From Candidatus Nitrospira neomarina (GTDB lineage: Bacteria; Nitrospirota; Nitrospiria; Nitrospirales; UBA8639), in the NCBI RefSeq assembly GCF_032051675.1, contig NZ_CP116968.1, positions 1,240,001 through 1,304,000 on the forward strand: DNA of 64,000 nt, read 5' to 3'. Position numbers and translations under genes: made by a program. Below are positions 8,957-19,390 of the stretch, one piece after another. Each line of letters starts with the position of its first letter. Position 1 is the stretch's first letter. Below the pieces are notes generated by a model, which was not told the DNA's origin, did not search any database, and saw only the letters and a program-made list of their open reading frames with translations.

Positions 8957-9362
8957 GCGATCCCCCACAGAAATTTAAGTGTTAATACCTACTTTTTAGC
9001 GCAAGACGTTCCCTGGACCTCAAGAGATCCCGATGTCTGCATCAGCCTGTACTAGAAGAGGGTGAGAGATGAAACGACTTACATCGTTTCGTTCATTGAT
9101 ACCGGTGTATGGGCCACCATGGAATTGGCATCAATTTTTACTCTCTTGGATAGGACACTAGAGCAACCTGAGTGCCAGAATTTTCGAACAAAATGCTCGA
9201 ATCCATTTTCAAGAGAAAATCTCAGAATTTACTGGGAAAATTTTGCCTGAATATTTTTTCACCGCGAATCACCGTGCAGGTTTTTTGAAGTCTTATCTGT
9301 CGGTCCACTGACGATAAAATCAAAAGAGCGTTGATCTCCTGACAGGCCATTATTCTTTTTCA
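8957..9362. other. Intergenic region between divergent genes
   Basis: About 400 bases separate the leftward fusion gene from the rightward EF-G-like gene. A 62-codon open frame (9062-9250) has no ribosome site and a composition unlike a protein, and I do not accept it. Apart from the promoter at 9363-9391 nothing else is recognised. Confidence 0.5.
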
Positions 9363-9391
9363 TTGACACTCCTTCCTCTCCTACCTAAAAT
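9363..9391 (+). promoter_or_regulatory. Near-consensus sigma-70 promoter for the EF-G-like gene
   Basis: TTGACA at 9363-9368 and TAAAAT at 9386-9391 are separated by exactly 17 bases. The start codon of the EF-G-like gene is at 9417, with a GAGAGGAGG ribosome site between. Expected transcription start is near 9398. This is one of the strongest promoter matches in the window. Confidence 0.75.
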
Positions 9392-9416
9392 TCAAGGAAA
9401 TTGAGAGGAGGTTCGC

Positions 9417-11519
9417 ATGCCACACGAATCGGCCCCATCCATCCGTAACGTGGTCATTTGTTCCTACCCGGGGGCAGGAAAGACCACCCTCTGTGAAGCA
9501 CTGGCCTTTTCCACGGGAGTCATCCCGACCATGGGGTCCATTCCTCAGGGAAACACCATTGGTGATTTTGAACCTGAAGAGGTCCACAGGCACCATTCCA
9601 TTAGTTCGACCATCTGCCAGTTCGAATGGCAGGGCACAAAAATCAATCTTATAGATACACCGGGAATGAGCGATTATGCCTTTGAGGTGCAATCCGCTCT
9701 CAGGGCGGTGGATGGCGTGGTGCTTGTTGTGGGGGCCAGTACAGGGCTACGGTCAGAAATCGAACGAGTCTGGGACCTCATTCAAGAACACGAACTTCCC
9801 TGTCTCCTGTTTATCAATGAACTGGATAAAGAACGAACGGACTATCGCTCGATTTTGGCAGAGTGTGAAAAAACATTGGGATTCACCGGAGTCCCAATCA
9901 CCATTCCCGTTGGAGAAGCATCCACACTGACCGGGGTCATTGATCTCATTTCGAGGAGTGTCATAACTCCGGCTTCCGGCACGTCCAAAACCCACAACAC
10001 GGAGATAGCTCCGGAACACCAATCCATGGCGAATGAATTCCGGCGTCGAGCTATGGAACAGGTGGCAGAAACGAATGATCAATTGGTGGAAAAATATCTC
10101 TCCCAAGGTGAGATCTCAAATGAAGATATACAGGATGGATTGACGCTCGGCACATTAGAGGGGAAGCTTGTTCCGGTATTGTGCGGATCTGCTATTCGCA
10201 ACATTGGAACCACAACCCTGTTCGATGCGATACAACGATATCTCCCGTCTCCCTCCGATCGTTCCAGTCTCCATCCCAATATTGGCCTGCAACCTCAGAC
10301 GCATGACGAAGGTCAACGAAAATCTGATCCACAAGATCCATTTTCAGCTTTCGTCTTTAAAACCACCATCGATCCATTTATGGGGCGTCTATCATTTGTG
10401 CGAGTGCTGTCAGGGACCCTACATGCAGATTCAGGATTTTATAATGCCTCCCGGCAAACCAAGGAGAAGGGTGGACATCTTTTTTTCTCCGTGGGCAAGA
10501 AGCATCACCAGGTTAATCAGGTCTCCGCCGGAGATATTGTGGCCATCGGTAAATTAAAGGATACTCAAACAGGCGACACCATTTGCGATGAACGACATTC
10601 CATTATATTCCCAGGCCTGAAAATAGCGCGGCCGGTCATGTCGTATGCCTTGGAGGTAAAAAGCAAGAATGAAATTGACAAGGTCAGCTTAGGTCTACAT
10701 AAGTTAGTTGAAGAAGACCCCTCTCTCGAGTTTCTTAGGAATGAAGAGACAAAAGAAATGCTATTAAGTGGAGTAGGGCAGAGCCACATCGATGCCACTT
10801 TAGACAAACTGAGACGCAAGTATGGTGTAGAAGTGGACTTGCACATGCCGAAAATCCCCTATAAAGAGACGATCCATCGTATGGCCCAGGCTCAAGGAAA
10901 ATACAAAAAACAAACCGGTGGGCATGGACAATATGGAGATTGTTGGCTACAAATAGAGCCCCTTCCCCGAGGGGCCGGATTTGAATTTCACAACAAAATT
11001 GTGGGTGGCGTCATCCCACGGAATTTCATCCCCGCAGTGGAAAAGGGCGTGATCGAAGCCCTGCAACATGGGATTGTTGCCGGGTTTCCCATCGTGGATA
11101 TTCGCGTGGCTGTCTATGATGGATCTCATCATCCCGTCGATTCTTCGGAGTTGGCCTTTAAAGTGGCCGGATCAATGGCCCTCAAGCATGCACTGGAGGC
11201 CGCTCAAAGCACGATTCTTGAACCCATTATGTCCGTCGATGTGCTCGTCCCGGATGATTTGGTGGGAACCGTGATTGGAGATCTTAACTCGCGCCGTGGG
11301 CGCATACAGGGAATGGCGACGAAGGGGCACAATCAAATTGTGAAGGCCTTTGTGCCGCTAGCGGAAATGCTGAAGTATGCTCCCTCCCTGACGTCCATGA
11401 CGGCTGGGAAGGGTAGTTATGTGATGGAATTTTCAGGTTACGAGGAGGTACCCAAGGATTGCCTTAATCGTATTGTGGAAGAGCATAAAAAGGAAAAGGA
11501 AGCCGTTTCGTCCCATTAA
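9417..11519 (+). CDS. Elongation factor G-like GTPase (EF-G paralogue)
   Basis: The product has 700 residues with the five-domain EF-G layout: P-loop SYPGAGKTTL near residue 20, switch region, DTPGMSDYAF, and the G4 box as NELD (canonical NKxD), then domains II-V ending in the GKGSYVMEFSGYEEVP region of domain V. The standard fusA in a str operon is elsewhere, because none of rpsL, rpsG or tuf is beside this gene. EF-G-like paralogues (EF-G2 type) can assist translocation or ribosome handling, but roles differ. The unusual Lys to Glu change in the G4 box is visible. ATG at 9417 is supported by a strong ribosome site and promoter. Confidence 0.88.
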   Translation: MPHESAPSIRNVVICSYPGAGKTTLCEALAFSTGVIPTMGSIPQGNTIGDFEPEEVHRHHSISSTICQFEWQGTKINLIDTPGMSDYAFEVQSALRAVDGVVLVVGASTGLRSEIERVWDLIQEHELPCLLFINELDKERTDYRSILAECEKTLGFTGVPITIPVGEASTLTGVIDLISRSVITPASGTSKTHNTEIAPEHQSMANEFRRRAMEQVAETNDQLVEKYLSQGEISNEDIQDGLTLGTLEGKLVPVLCGSAIRNIGTTTLFDAIQRYLPSPSDRSSLHPNIGLQPQTHDEGQRKSDPQDPFSAFVFKTTIDPFMGRLSFVRVLSGTLHADSGFYNASRQTKEKGGHLFFSVGKKHHQVNQVSAGDIVAIGKLKDTQTGDTICDERHSIIFPGLKIARPVMSYALEVKSKNEIDKVSLGLHKLVEEDPSLEFLRNEETKEMLLSGVGQSHIDATLDKLRRKYGVEVDLHMPKIPYKETIHRMAQAQGKYKKQTGGHGQYGDCWLQIEPLPRGAGFEFHNKIVGGVIPRNFIPAVEKGVIEALQHGIVAGFPIVDIRVAVYDGSHHPVDSSELAFKVAGSMALKHALEAAQSTILEPIMSVDVLVPDDLVGTVIGDLNSRRGRIQGMATKGHNQIVKAFVPLAEMLKYAPSLTSMTAGKGSYVMEFSGYEEVPKDCLNRIVEEHKKEKEAVSSH

Positions 11520-11521
11520 CC

Positions 11522-11544
11522 CCCCTCTTACTCATAGTAGGGGA
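11522..11544. terminator. Possible bidirectional hairpin between convergent genes
   Basis: The segment can fold with outer CCCC/GGGG and inner TACT/AGTA pairs around a CAT loop, with a three-base bulge. It sits between the ends of the EF-G-like gene (+) and htrA (-). The following T-tract is poor, so termination strength is uncertain. Confidence 0.35.
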
Positions 11545-11548
11545 GGCT

Positions 11549-12922
11549 TTAAGGCAGCGTTTTGATCACAATGAAAAAGGCTCTTGTTTTTCGAATAATT
11601 CGAAGTAGAATGGTCTGACCCGGCTTCACTTTGGCGACTTCCTCGGAAAATTGGGTAACGGTCCGGACCGTTTTCCGATTAACCTCGTTAATCAAATCTC
11701 CTTCCTGAATCCCCTCAGAGTTCGCGAGACCGCCTGGTTCAACTTTTGTCACAAGCACGCCCACGGTCTCTTCTAATTCAAATTGCTCAGCGAGTGCAGC
11801 GGTGAGCCCCTGGACATCAAGCCCTAAGGTGACCTCTGATTTTTCCAAGGGGAGTGAGGCCAGCGTGGATTTTTCCTGCCTTTCCACTATCGGCACCAAG
11901 TAGGTCAACTCTTTTCCGTCCCGTAACACAAGAATTTTGGCATTTTCACCAGGTCCAACTCGCGCAACAAGTCTCGACAGTTGGTTGGGCGAATCAACCG
12001 AGCTGTTGTCTACCGACACAATGATATCCCCTGGTTTAATCCCAGCCACATGGGCGGGATCGTGTTCATACACTTCGTTGACGAGAACCCCATGGCCTTC
12101 CTTAATCCCAAATTGTTCGGCAAGTTCTTTCGTGAGAGATTGAATCCCGACACCAAGCCACCCACGAACCACTCGCCCCTGGGACACCAGTTGATCAACC
12201 ACCCGCGAAACCATATCGGCGGGAATGGAAAATCCTATGCCTTGCGCCATATGGATTATGGCGGTATTGATCCCGATCACCTCACCTCGAAGGTTAAAGA
12301 GCGGCCCTCCTGAATTCCCTGGATTGATTGCGGCATCCGTTTGAATGAAATTTTCATAGCGGGATAAATTAAGTCGTTCCCTTCCAATCCCACTGATTAC
12401 TCCTAAGGTCACGGTGCGGTCTAACCCCATCGGATTTCCGACAGCCAATACCCATTGACCCACCTTCAAGGCATTGGAGTCCCCAAAATGAGCGACTGGA
12501 AATTTCCGGTCAGATTCAATTTTGAGGACCGCTATATCGGTTTCTTTATCACGTCCAATCACCCGGGCAATCATGTTGGACTTATCGGATAGCCGGATAT
12601 CTGCTTCCCTGGCGTCTTCCCCAACTACATGATTGTTAGTGACGATAATGCCATCCTCCCGCACGATAACACCTGAGCCACTCCCTTGAGAAAATGGCGC
12701 CCGTCGCTGAAACCCTTGTCCCTGAGCAATCTCACGAATCGGTGTAATATTAACTACCGTAGGGGTCACCCGTTCAGCCAGACTGGTGATGGCCTGTTCG
12801 ATATCGCCCAGAAGCTCTAGCCCTCTAAGTTCTTTGGCTGTTTGACTGACCGCGGGTGACGGATAAATACACAAAAGAAGGCAACATAATGTAAATATGG
12901 GTGAAAAAATACCTAAATTCAT
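11549..12922 (-). CDS. Periplasmic serine protease of the HtrA/DegP/DegQ family
   Basis: The product has 457 residues. A signal peptide covers about residues 1-26 (ending SPAVSQ). The trypsin-like domain carries His98 in TNNHVV, Asp129 in ETDIAVLKI and Ser204 in NPGNSGGPLF, a complete catalytic triad. Two PDZ domains follow (about 245-340 and 365-455). The protein degrades or refolds damaged periplasmic proteins. It is the last gene of the lepA-to-htrA block, 42 bases after plsY, fitting an envelope-maintenance operon. Degs, DegP and DegQ cannot be separated from sequence alone, but two PDZ domains exclude the DegS type. Confidence 0.93.
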   Translation of the reverse strand: MNLGIFSPIFTLCCLLLCIYPSPAVSQTAKELRGLELLGDIEQAITSLAERVTPTVVNITPIREIAQGQGFQRRAPFSQGSGSGVIVREDGIIVTNNHVVGEDAREADIRLSDKSNMIARVIGRDKETDIAVLKIESDRKFPVAHFGDSNALKVGQWVLAVGNPMGLDRTVTLGVISGIGRERLNLSRYENFIQTDAAINPGNSGGPLFNLRGEVIGINTAIIHMAQGIGFSIPADMVSRVVDQLVSQGRVVRGWLGVGIQSLTKELAEQFGIKEGHGVLVNEVYEHDPAHVAGIKPGDIIVSVDNSSVDSPNQLSRLVARVGPGENAKILVLRDGKELTYLVPIVERQEKSTLASLPLEKSEVTLGLDVQGLTAALAEQFELEETVGVLVTKVEPGGLANSEGIQEGDLINEVNRKTVRTVTQFSEEVAKVKPGQTILLRIIRKTRAFFIVIKTLP

Positions 12923-12964
12923 CCTAAACCTTATATTTCATAGCGTCGGATAATAAATATTATG

Positions 12965-13561
12965 TTAAATAGAGAAAAGTCTCATTTTGCTTTCGGTCCC
13001 CTGAATAAGACGGAGAATGTTTTCTTTGTGGCAGAAAAAAATGACGGCAGTCACTCCAACAGCAAAAAAGGAGAAATAGTAGTCGAAAGTCAGGAAATAG
13101 GCCAAGAATGGAAACACACTAAAAGCCAGTAGAGCGCCACCTGAGGAATATCCAAATACCAAAACCGCTCCTAACCACACACCAACAAGAAGCCATCCAA
13201 TCAGCGGATGTATTCCAATAATGGCTCCTAAGGCCGTGGCGACTCCTTTCCCCCCCTTAAATCCTAAAAATAGAGAAAATACATGACCAAGAAGGACTGT
13301 AAAGCCTATGATAAGAATCCAGAGCCAAGGAAACCCGACGAAGCCAGCGATAACGGTCGCAACCGTTCCTTTCCCTAAATCCCCAATTAGAGTTAATATT
13401 CCTACTTTTTTACCTGATACTCTCAGAACATTGGTAAAACCGATGTTCTGGCTTCCCTGTGTGCGCGGATCATCTGCTCCGAAAATGCGAGAAACAACTA
13501 AGCCAAACGGGATAGATCCTAAGAGATAAGCGCTGACCACTCCTAATAAATATATATCCAT
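12965..13561 (-). CDS. plsY: Acyl-phosphate:glycerol-3-phosphate acyltransferase PlsY
   Basis: The product has 198 residues and is strongly hydrophobic with five or more membrane helices. Family motifs are present: the N-terminal LLGSIPFGLVVSRIFG, GSQNIGFTNVLR (usually GSGNxGxTNxxR) and FLGFKGGKGVATALG. PlsY puts the first acyl chain on glycerol-3-phosphate at the inner membrane in phospholipid synthesis. It lies directly after pgsA (phosphatidylglycerophosphate synthase), a natural functional pairing. Gln replaces the common Gly in the GSGN motif. Confidence 0.93.
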   Translation of the reverse strand: MDIYLLGVVSAYLLGSIPFGLVVSRIFGADDPRTQGSQNIGFTNVLRVSGKKVGILTLIGDLGKGTVATVIAGFVGFPWLWILIIGFTVLLGHVFSLFLGFKGGKGVATALGAIIGIHPLIGWLLVGVWLGAVLVFGYSSGGALLAFSVFPFLAYFLTFDYYFSFFAVGVTAVIFFCHKENILRLIQGTESKMRLFSI

Positions 13562-13582
13562 TCCGAGCGACTGTGAGCACTC

Positions 13583-14200
13583 CTACCAATATTGCGGACT
13601 GATTTTCTTAAAGATTTGCATGAGATATCGCCAGCCGGAAAATAAAGAGAAAAACAAGGCAATATACAACAGTCCGGTTCCAATAGTAGCCATGGCCCCC
13701 TCACTTTGAGCCCAAACCCCTTGAAGAATAAGGCACAGAATCCCTCCGATTTGCCCGATGACTTTGAATTTCCCAAGAGAGTCCGCTGGAACCACAAATC
13801 CCTCTTTCGCTGCCACCACCCTGGCTCCGGTCACAATCATTTCGCGTGCAATCATCACAATAGCCAACCACACCGCAACACGCTGGAATTGCACAAGAAG
13901 AATAAGTCCGGAGGCCACCAAGAGTTTATCGGCAACCGGGTCCAGCAATTTCCCTAAATTGGTTATCTGACCGCTTTTTCTGGCCAAATATCCGTCAAGA
14001 AAATCCGTAAAAGCCGCACAAGCAAACACCAGGGCGGCTGCCAGGGCCCGGTCAGGACTAGATTCAGAGAATAACCAGACAAAAACAGGAATTAACAGGA
14101 TGCGCAAGAGAGTAAGAGAATTTGGAAGATTGAGATAGACTTCTCCCATAATTACATCATTTTGTTCAGACTTTTCTTTTACCACTTCAGATTGATTCAT
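13583..14200 (-). CDS. pgsA: CDP-diacylglycerol-glycerol-3-phosphate 3-phosphatidyltransferase PgsA
   Basis: The product has 205 residues. The CDP-alcohol phosphatidyltransferase signature DGxxAR-x8-G-x3-D-x3-D is complete: D69, G70, A73, R74, G83, D87, D91. Four or more membrane helices surround it. The enzyme makes phosphatidylglycerol phosphate, the committed step to phosphatidylglycerol and cardiolipin. The first 17 residues are polar and an internal Met18 begins the conserved part, so translation may start there (about 14149). Neither start has a clear ribosome site. Confidence 0.93.
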   Translation of the reverse strand: MNQSEVVKEKSEQNDVIMGEVYLNLPNSLTLLRILLIPVFVWLFSESSPDRALAAALVFACAAFTDFLDGYLARKSGQITNLGKLLDPVADKLLVASGLILLVQFQRVAVWLAIVMIAREMIVTGARVVAAKEGFVVPADSLGKFKVIGQIGGILCLILQGVWAQSEGAMATIGTGLLYIALFFSLFSGWRYLMQIFKKISPQYW

Positions 14201-14228
14201 GAAGATTCAAATATTTCTTTGTAAAAAC

Positions 14229-15077
14229 TCAAGTAAGAGGAGAGATTTCTCCCTTTCCGGTCACCTGCCAAATGGCTTGAAGTTGTCCTAATAAACCTCG
14301 CAACTCACTCAATTTTACCATGTTTGGCCCATCGGATAGTGCCTTTTCCGGACGGGGATGGACTTCCATAAAGAATCCGTCACATCCAGCCGCGGCCGCC
14401 GCACGGGCTAAGGGCGCCACAAATTCGCGTTGTCCGGAAGAGACCGTCCCCCCCCCGCCAGGCAATTGCACGCTATGGGTTGCATCGAATACCACCGGGT
14501 ATCCCAGATTTCTCATAACCGGTAATGAGCGCATATCGACGACAAGATTTTGATAGCCGAAGCTAGCCCCCCGCTCAGTTAAGAAAATTTTTCTACTCCC
14601 GGCCTCCTGCAGTTTATGGACAACATTCGCCATATCCCAAGGGGACAGAAACTGTCCCTTTTTCACGTTGACCACCCGACCGGATTTTGCGGCAGCAACT
14701 AGCAGATCGGTCTGTCGACATAAAAAAGCCGGAATTTGTAATACATCTACAATCTCAGCAACCTCAGAAACATCTTGGACTTCGTGAATATCCGTGAGAA
14801 TGGGGATCCCTAACTCACGGTTAATTTTCTTGAGGATTTTCAATCCTTCCTTTATGCCCAACCCCCGGAATGAAGAAATCGAAGTGCGATTAGCCTTATC
14901 ATAGGACGCCTTAAAGATGTAGGGGATGCGAAGATCCTTGGCAATTTCCGCAATTGCAACAGCGGTCTCCATAACCAATTTCTCGCTTTCGATCACGCAA
15001 GGCCCCGCAATTAAAAAATGCGGGCAACTCCCGCCAACGGAGAACGGGCCAATGTCGATTTGAGTTGGCTGAACCAT
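14229..15077 (-). CDS. kdsA: 3-deoxy-D-manno-octulosonate-8-phosphate synthase KdsA
   Basis: The product has 282 residues, the usual length. Motifs [11 protein letters not shown] near the start, [44 protein letters not shown] and [12 protein letters not shown] are all in family order. The enzyme joins phosphoenolpyruvate and arabinose-5-phosphate to Kdo-8-phosphate for lipopolysaccharide core. It is 15 bases after pyrG, whose CTP product is needed by KdsB in the same operon. There is no sign of damage. Confidence 0.95.
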   Translation of the reverse strand: MVQPTQIDIGPFSVGGSCPHFLIAGPCVIESEKLVMETAVAIAEIAKDLRIPYIFKASYDKANRTSISSFRGLGIKEGLKILKKINRELGIPILTDIHEVQDVSEVAEIVDVLQIPAFLCRQTDLLVAAAKSGRVVNVKKGQFLSPWDMANVVHKLQEAGSRKIFLTERGASFGYQNLVVDMRSLPVMRNLGYPVVFDATHSVQLPGGGGTVSSGQREFVAPLARAAAAAGCDGFFMEVHPRPEKALSDGPNMVKLSELRGLLGQLQAIWQVTGKGEISPLT

Positions 15078-15092
15078 GATAAATCCAGATCG

Positions 15093-16706
<1,614 letters not shown>

Positions 16707-16764
16707 TTAGTTGGATAATGACCCACAGGGCCTCCCTTGAATCTCTCGACTCCACCATATTGTT

Positions 16765-17568
16765 CTATCTATTTTCAACCCTCTCTCCGGCCCCCAACAG
16801 TCTCTCTTTCGGCTTACAGGAGTGCTTGTTTAAAAGACCCTCCGCAGTCATCACATCTTCAGGAATATCTATACGAATGGATTCATGTTCCGTTTCCCAA
16901 ACCATTATCGGAAGGCCATGTTCTAAGGCCCGCAATTGTTCTAATTTTTCCGCCTCTTCCAGATATCCCGATGGCAACCCGGCAAATCGTAATAGATCTG
17001 ATTTCCTGAAAATATATACTCCCAAATGCATATAGGCGATTTGAGTATTCTCAGAAGGTACCCCGTCGCGCCAGCAGGGTATCGGGCTCCGTGAGAAATA
17101 CAGGGCCTGCCCATTGATATCGGTTACCACCTTTACGATTGACGGATTGGTTAGGTCCTGTGGTCGGTGTAGCTGTCTTTTCAACGTCCCCACCCCTGCT
17201 GGAGAAGCCAAAAAAGGAAGAATAAGATCACCCAGCAACCCAGGGTGTTGAGGAATTTCATCAGCTTGTAAATTCACAATTACGTCATATTTCAATTGGG
17301 AAGCCACTTTCGCCACCCGGTCCGTTCCGGTTCGACAGAATTCCTTAACGAGACAGACTTCTCCACCAAAACTCTTAACCCCTTGTTCAATGGATTCCTG
17401 ATCGGTAATAACCAGGATTTGTCCCACCTGCGAAACCTGTTGAACCGCTTCATAGACATGCTGAATGAGGGGCTTTCCGGCTATGAGGGCAAGGGGTTTT
17501 CCCGGAAATCGAGACGATCCGTAACGAGCAGGAATACACAGGCTGACCTGGGAATCAGTTGTGGCCAT
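16765..17568 (-). CDS. kdsB: 3-deoxy-manno-octulosonate cytidylyltransferase KdsB
   Basis: The product has 267 residues. The nucleotidyltransferase signature IPARYGSSRFPGKPL near the N-terminus and DxQ-like NLQADEIPQ in the middle identify it, with the YFSRSPIP segment typical of KdsB. It activates Kdo as CMP-Kdo for transfer to lipid A. Its first 14 bases overlap the end of the heptose kinase gene. The sequence VNLQADEIP has Ala where many have Gly (NVQGDEP), a minor difference. Confidence 0.94.
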   Translation of the reverse strand: MATTDSQVSLCIPARYGSSRFPGKPLALIAGKPLIQHVYEAVQQVSQVGQILVITDQESIEQGVKSFGGEVCLVKEFCRTGTDRVAKVASQLKYDVIVNLQADEIPQHPGLLGDLILPFLASPAGVGTLKRQLHRPQDLTNPSIVKVVTDINGQALYFSRSPIPCWRDGVPSENTQIAYMHLGVYIFRKSDLLRFAGLPSGYLEEAEKLEQLRALEHGLPIMVWETEHESIRIDIPEDVMTAEGLLNKHSCKPKERLLGAGERVENR

Positions 17569-18622
17569 GAAGTAAAGCCTCTTGAAGTTGCGCCCGCGTC
17601 ACGGTGGCGGTACCCACCATGCCCACGACAATACCTGCGGCCTGATTGGCTAATACCGCAGCTTCAGGAAGGGGGGCTTTTGCACTCAGCGCCAATGCCA
17701 GAGTACTGATGACCGTATCGCCTGCGCCGGTGACATCATAGACTTGTCGAGCCACGGCCGGGATGGTCCATGATTGGCCCGTCTTTTCAAAAATACTCAT
17801 TCCCTCCTCTCCTCTCGTGATAACGACTGCCTGGCACTGTAATTGTTGTTGGAGAGCCAGGCCGATTTGTTCAACCGGAACATCCTGGCTTGGGAGGAAT
17901 CCTGCTGCCTGTTTGGCCTCGAAATGATTGGGTGTGATAACCGTCACTCCCTGATAATACGCCATATGCTCAACCTTCGGATCCACCACGACCGGAACGC
18001 CGAATTGATCAGCCAGAATATGAATGGCCTTCATCAGGTCCAGGGTGATCATGCCCTTCGCATAATCGGAAATCACCAGGCAGGAAACTTCAGGAAGACG
18101 GGAAGCCACATGTTTTATCATTTTCTTTGTCTGTTGAGACGAAATGTCATGGCGTTGTTCCACATCAAATCGAACAATTTGCTGATTGTGGGCAATCACT
18201 CTGGTTTTTTTAATGGTAGGACGACTAGAGTCGACAAAGACACCGGAAGTAACCGGGGACGATCGTCGAATATCTGCAAGGAATTGTTTCCCAACATGAT
18301 CCGCACCGACCATGCCACACAATTCAGCCTGTCCACCCAATGTCAGAATATTATGATACACATTCGCTGCCCCACCCATTCTGTACGATTCAGAATCCAC
18401 ATGAACAATCGGGACAGGCGCTTCCGGAGAGACCCGATGCACCTTGCCCCAGACATAATGATCGAGAATGAGATCTCCGACCACCAGAATGCGAGCACGG
18501 GAGAAGCGTTGAATATATTCCTTGAATTTCCGAGCGGAAATCGATGGGGCAACGGATAGCGGTTTCATCCTTGAATCAGCACAAGCCTGAAATTTGGGTG
18601 AGTCAAGTGAGTTGGCCCTCAC
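17555..18622 (-). CDS. rfaE1: D-glycero-beta-D-manno-heptose-7-phosphate kinase (RfaE1/HldE N-terminal type)
   Basis: The product has up to 355 residues. It is a PfkB/ribokinase-fold sugar kinase with ILVVGDLILDHYVWG at the start of the domain, a GGAANV motif and DVTGAGDTV as the catalytic anion hole. Only the kinase half of HldE is present, so the adenylyltransferase half must be separate. It makes the bisphosphate in ADP-heptose synthesis for LPS core. The GTG at 18622 overlaps the lepB stop (TAGTG); an ATG at 18568 begins just before the conserved part and is an alternative. The SIS isomerase in the hyp operon would be its upstream step if it acts on heptose. Confidence 0.92.
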   Translation of the reverse strand: MRANSLDSPKFQACADSRMKPLSVAPSISARKFKEYIQRFSRARILVVGDLILDHYVWGKVHRVSPEAPVPIVHVDSESYRMGGAANVYHNILTLGGQAELCGMVGADHVGKQFLADIRRSSPVTSGVFVDSSRPTIKKTRVIAHNQQIVRFDVEQRHDISSQQTKKMIKHVASRLPEVSCLVISDYAKGMITLDLMKAIHILADQFGVPVVVDPKVEHMAYYQGVTVITPNHFEAKQAAGFLPSQDVPVEQIGLALQQQLQCQAVVITRGEEGMSIFEKTGQSWTIPAVARQVYDVTGAGDTVISTLALALSAKAPLPEAAVLANQAAGIVVGMVGTATVTRAQLQEALLHGHN

Positions 18623-19383
18623 TATTCAATGATCTTCCCGATTCGTTCCCATCGGATCCAATCGGTCCAAGCTCCCTGCCCATCCCATGACCAATACACG
18701 AGGAATGCCCTGCCTTTAATTTTATCCATTCGCACAAATCCCCAAAACCGACTGTCCAAACTTTGGTCACGGTTATCACCCATCACAAAGTAGGAGTCCG
18801 GAGGAACGGTTAAGGGCCCAAGATTATCCCGAGGATTGATACGACCATCAATAATTCCAGGGTCGACCCTCTGCGTAAACCCCTCATCCAACAATGGCTG
18901 TCCATTCACAATCACGTGCTTATTTTGAATATGAATGGTATCACCAGGAAGCCCGATCACCCGCTTAATGAAATCCTTGTTTTCATCCTCGGGGTAACGA
19001 AACACGATGATATCTCCACGCGACGGAGGATCAAAATTCATCACGATCGTTGAAGAAAAACACGTCACGGGGGGGAACGAGACCTGAAACTCACAGTCTT
19101 TCGGCATCTGAAACCCATAGGCCAGTTTGGATACGAGGATATGATCGCCAATCATCAAGGTCGGAATCATCGACCCTGATGGGATCTTAAAGGCCTGGAC
19201 CACAAAGACCCGAATGGTTAGAGCCAGAATAATCGCAATGATCAAGGCCTCGGCATATTCTCGAAAAATGGATTTTTTGGATATCTCCATATCCTGGGAA
19301 CTTGAGGTAACCGAAGATTCCCGTTGAAGATTTTTTTCGGAAGATTCGGTCATTTTTTGTTGTTGCGGATCTTGAGTGGTCAT
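18622..19383 (-). CDS. lepB: Signal peptidase I LepB
   Basis: The product has 253 residues. A polar N-terminal tail is followed by one membrane helix (about 45-64). The catalytic Ser71 is in PSGSMIPTL and the general base Lys140 in DFIKRVIGLPGD, with the GDNRDQSLDSRFWG box near the end. It removes signal peptides of exported proteins at the outer face of the inner membrane. It lies 7 bases downstream of lepA, the classical lepA-lepB pairing. An insertion containing two Cys residues (about 97-108) is a local feature. Confidence 0.95.
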   Translation of the reverse strand: MTTQDPQQQKMTESSEKNLQRESSVTSSSQDMEISKKSIFREYAEALIIAIILALTIRVFVVQAFKIPSGSMIPTLMIGDHILVSKLAYGFQMPKDCEFQVSFPPVTCFSSTIVMNFDPPSRGDIIVFRYPEDENKDFIKRVIGLPGDTIHIQNKHVIVNGQPLLDEGFTQRVDPGIIDGRINPRDNLGPLTVPPDSYFVMGDNRDQSLDSRFWGFVRMDKIKGRAFLVYWSWDGQGAWTDWIRWERIGKIIE

Positions 19384-19390
19384 CAGTGGT

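Noticed and set aside
9062..9250. 62-codon open frame upstream of the EF-G-like gene
   Set aside because: No ribosome site and no protein-like pattern; it lies in a region already explained as promoter spacer.
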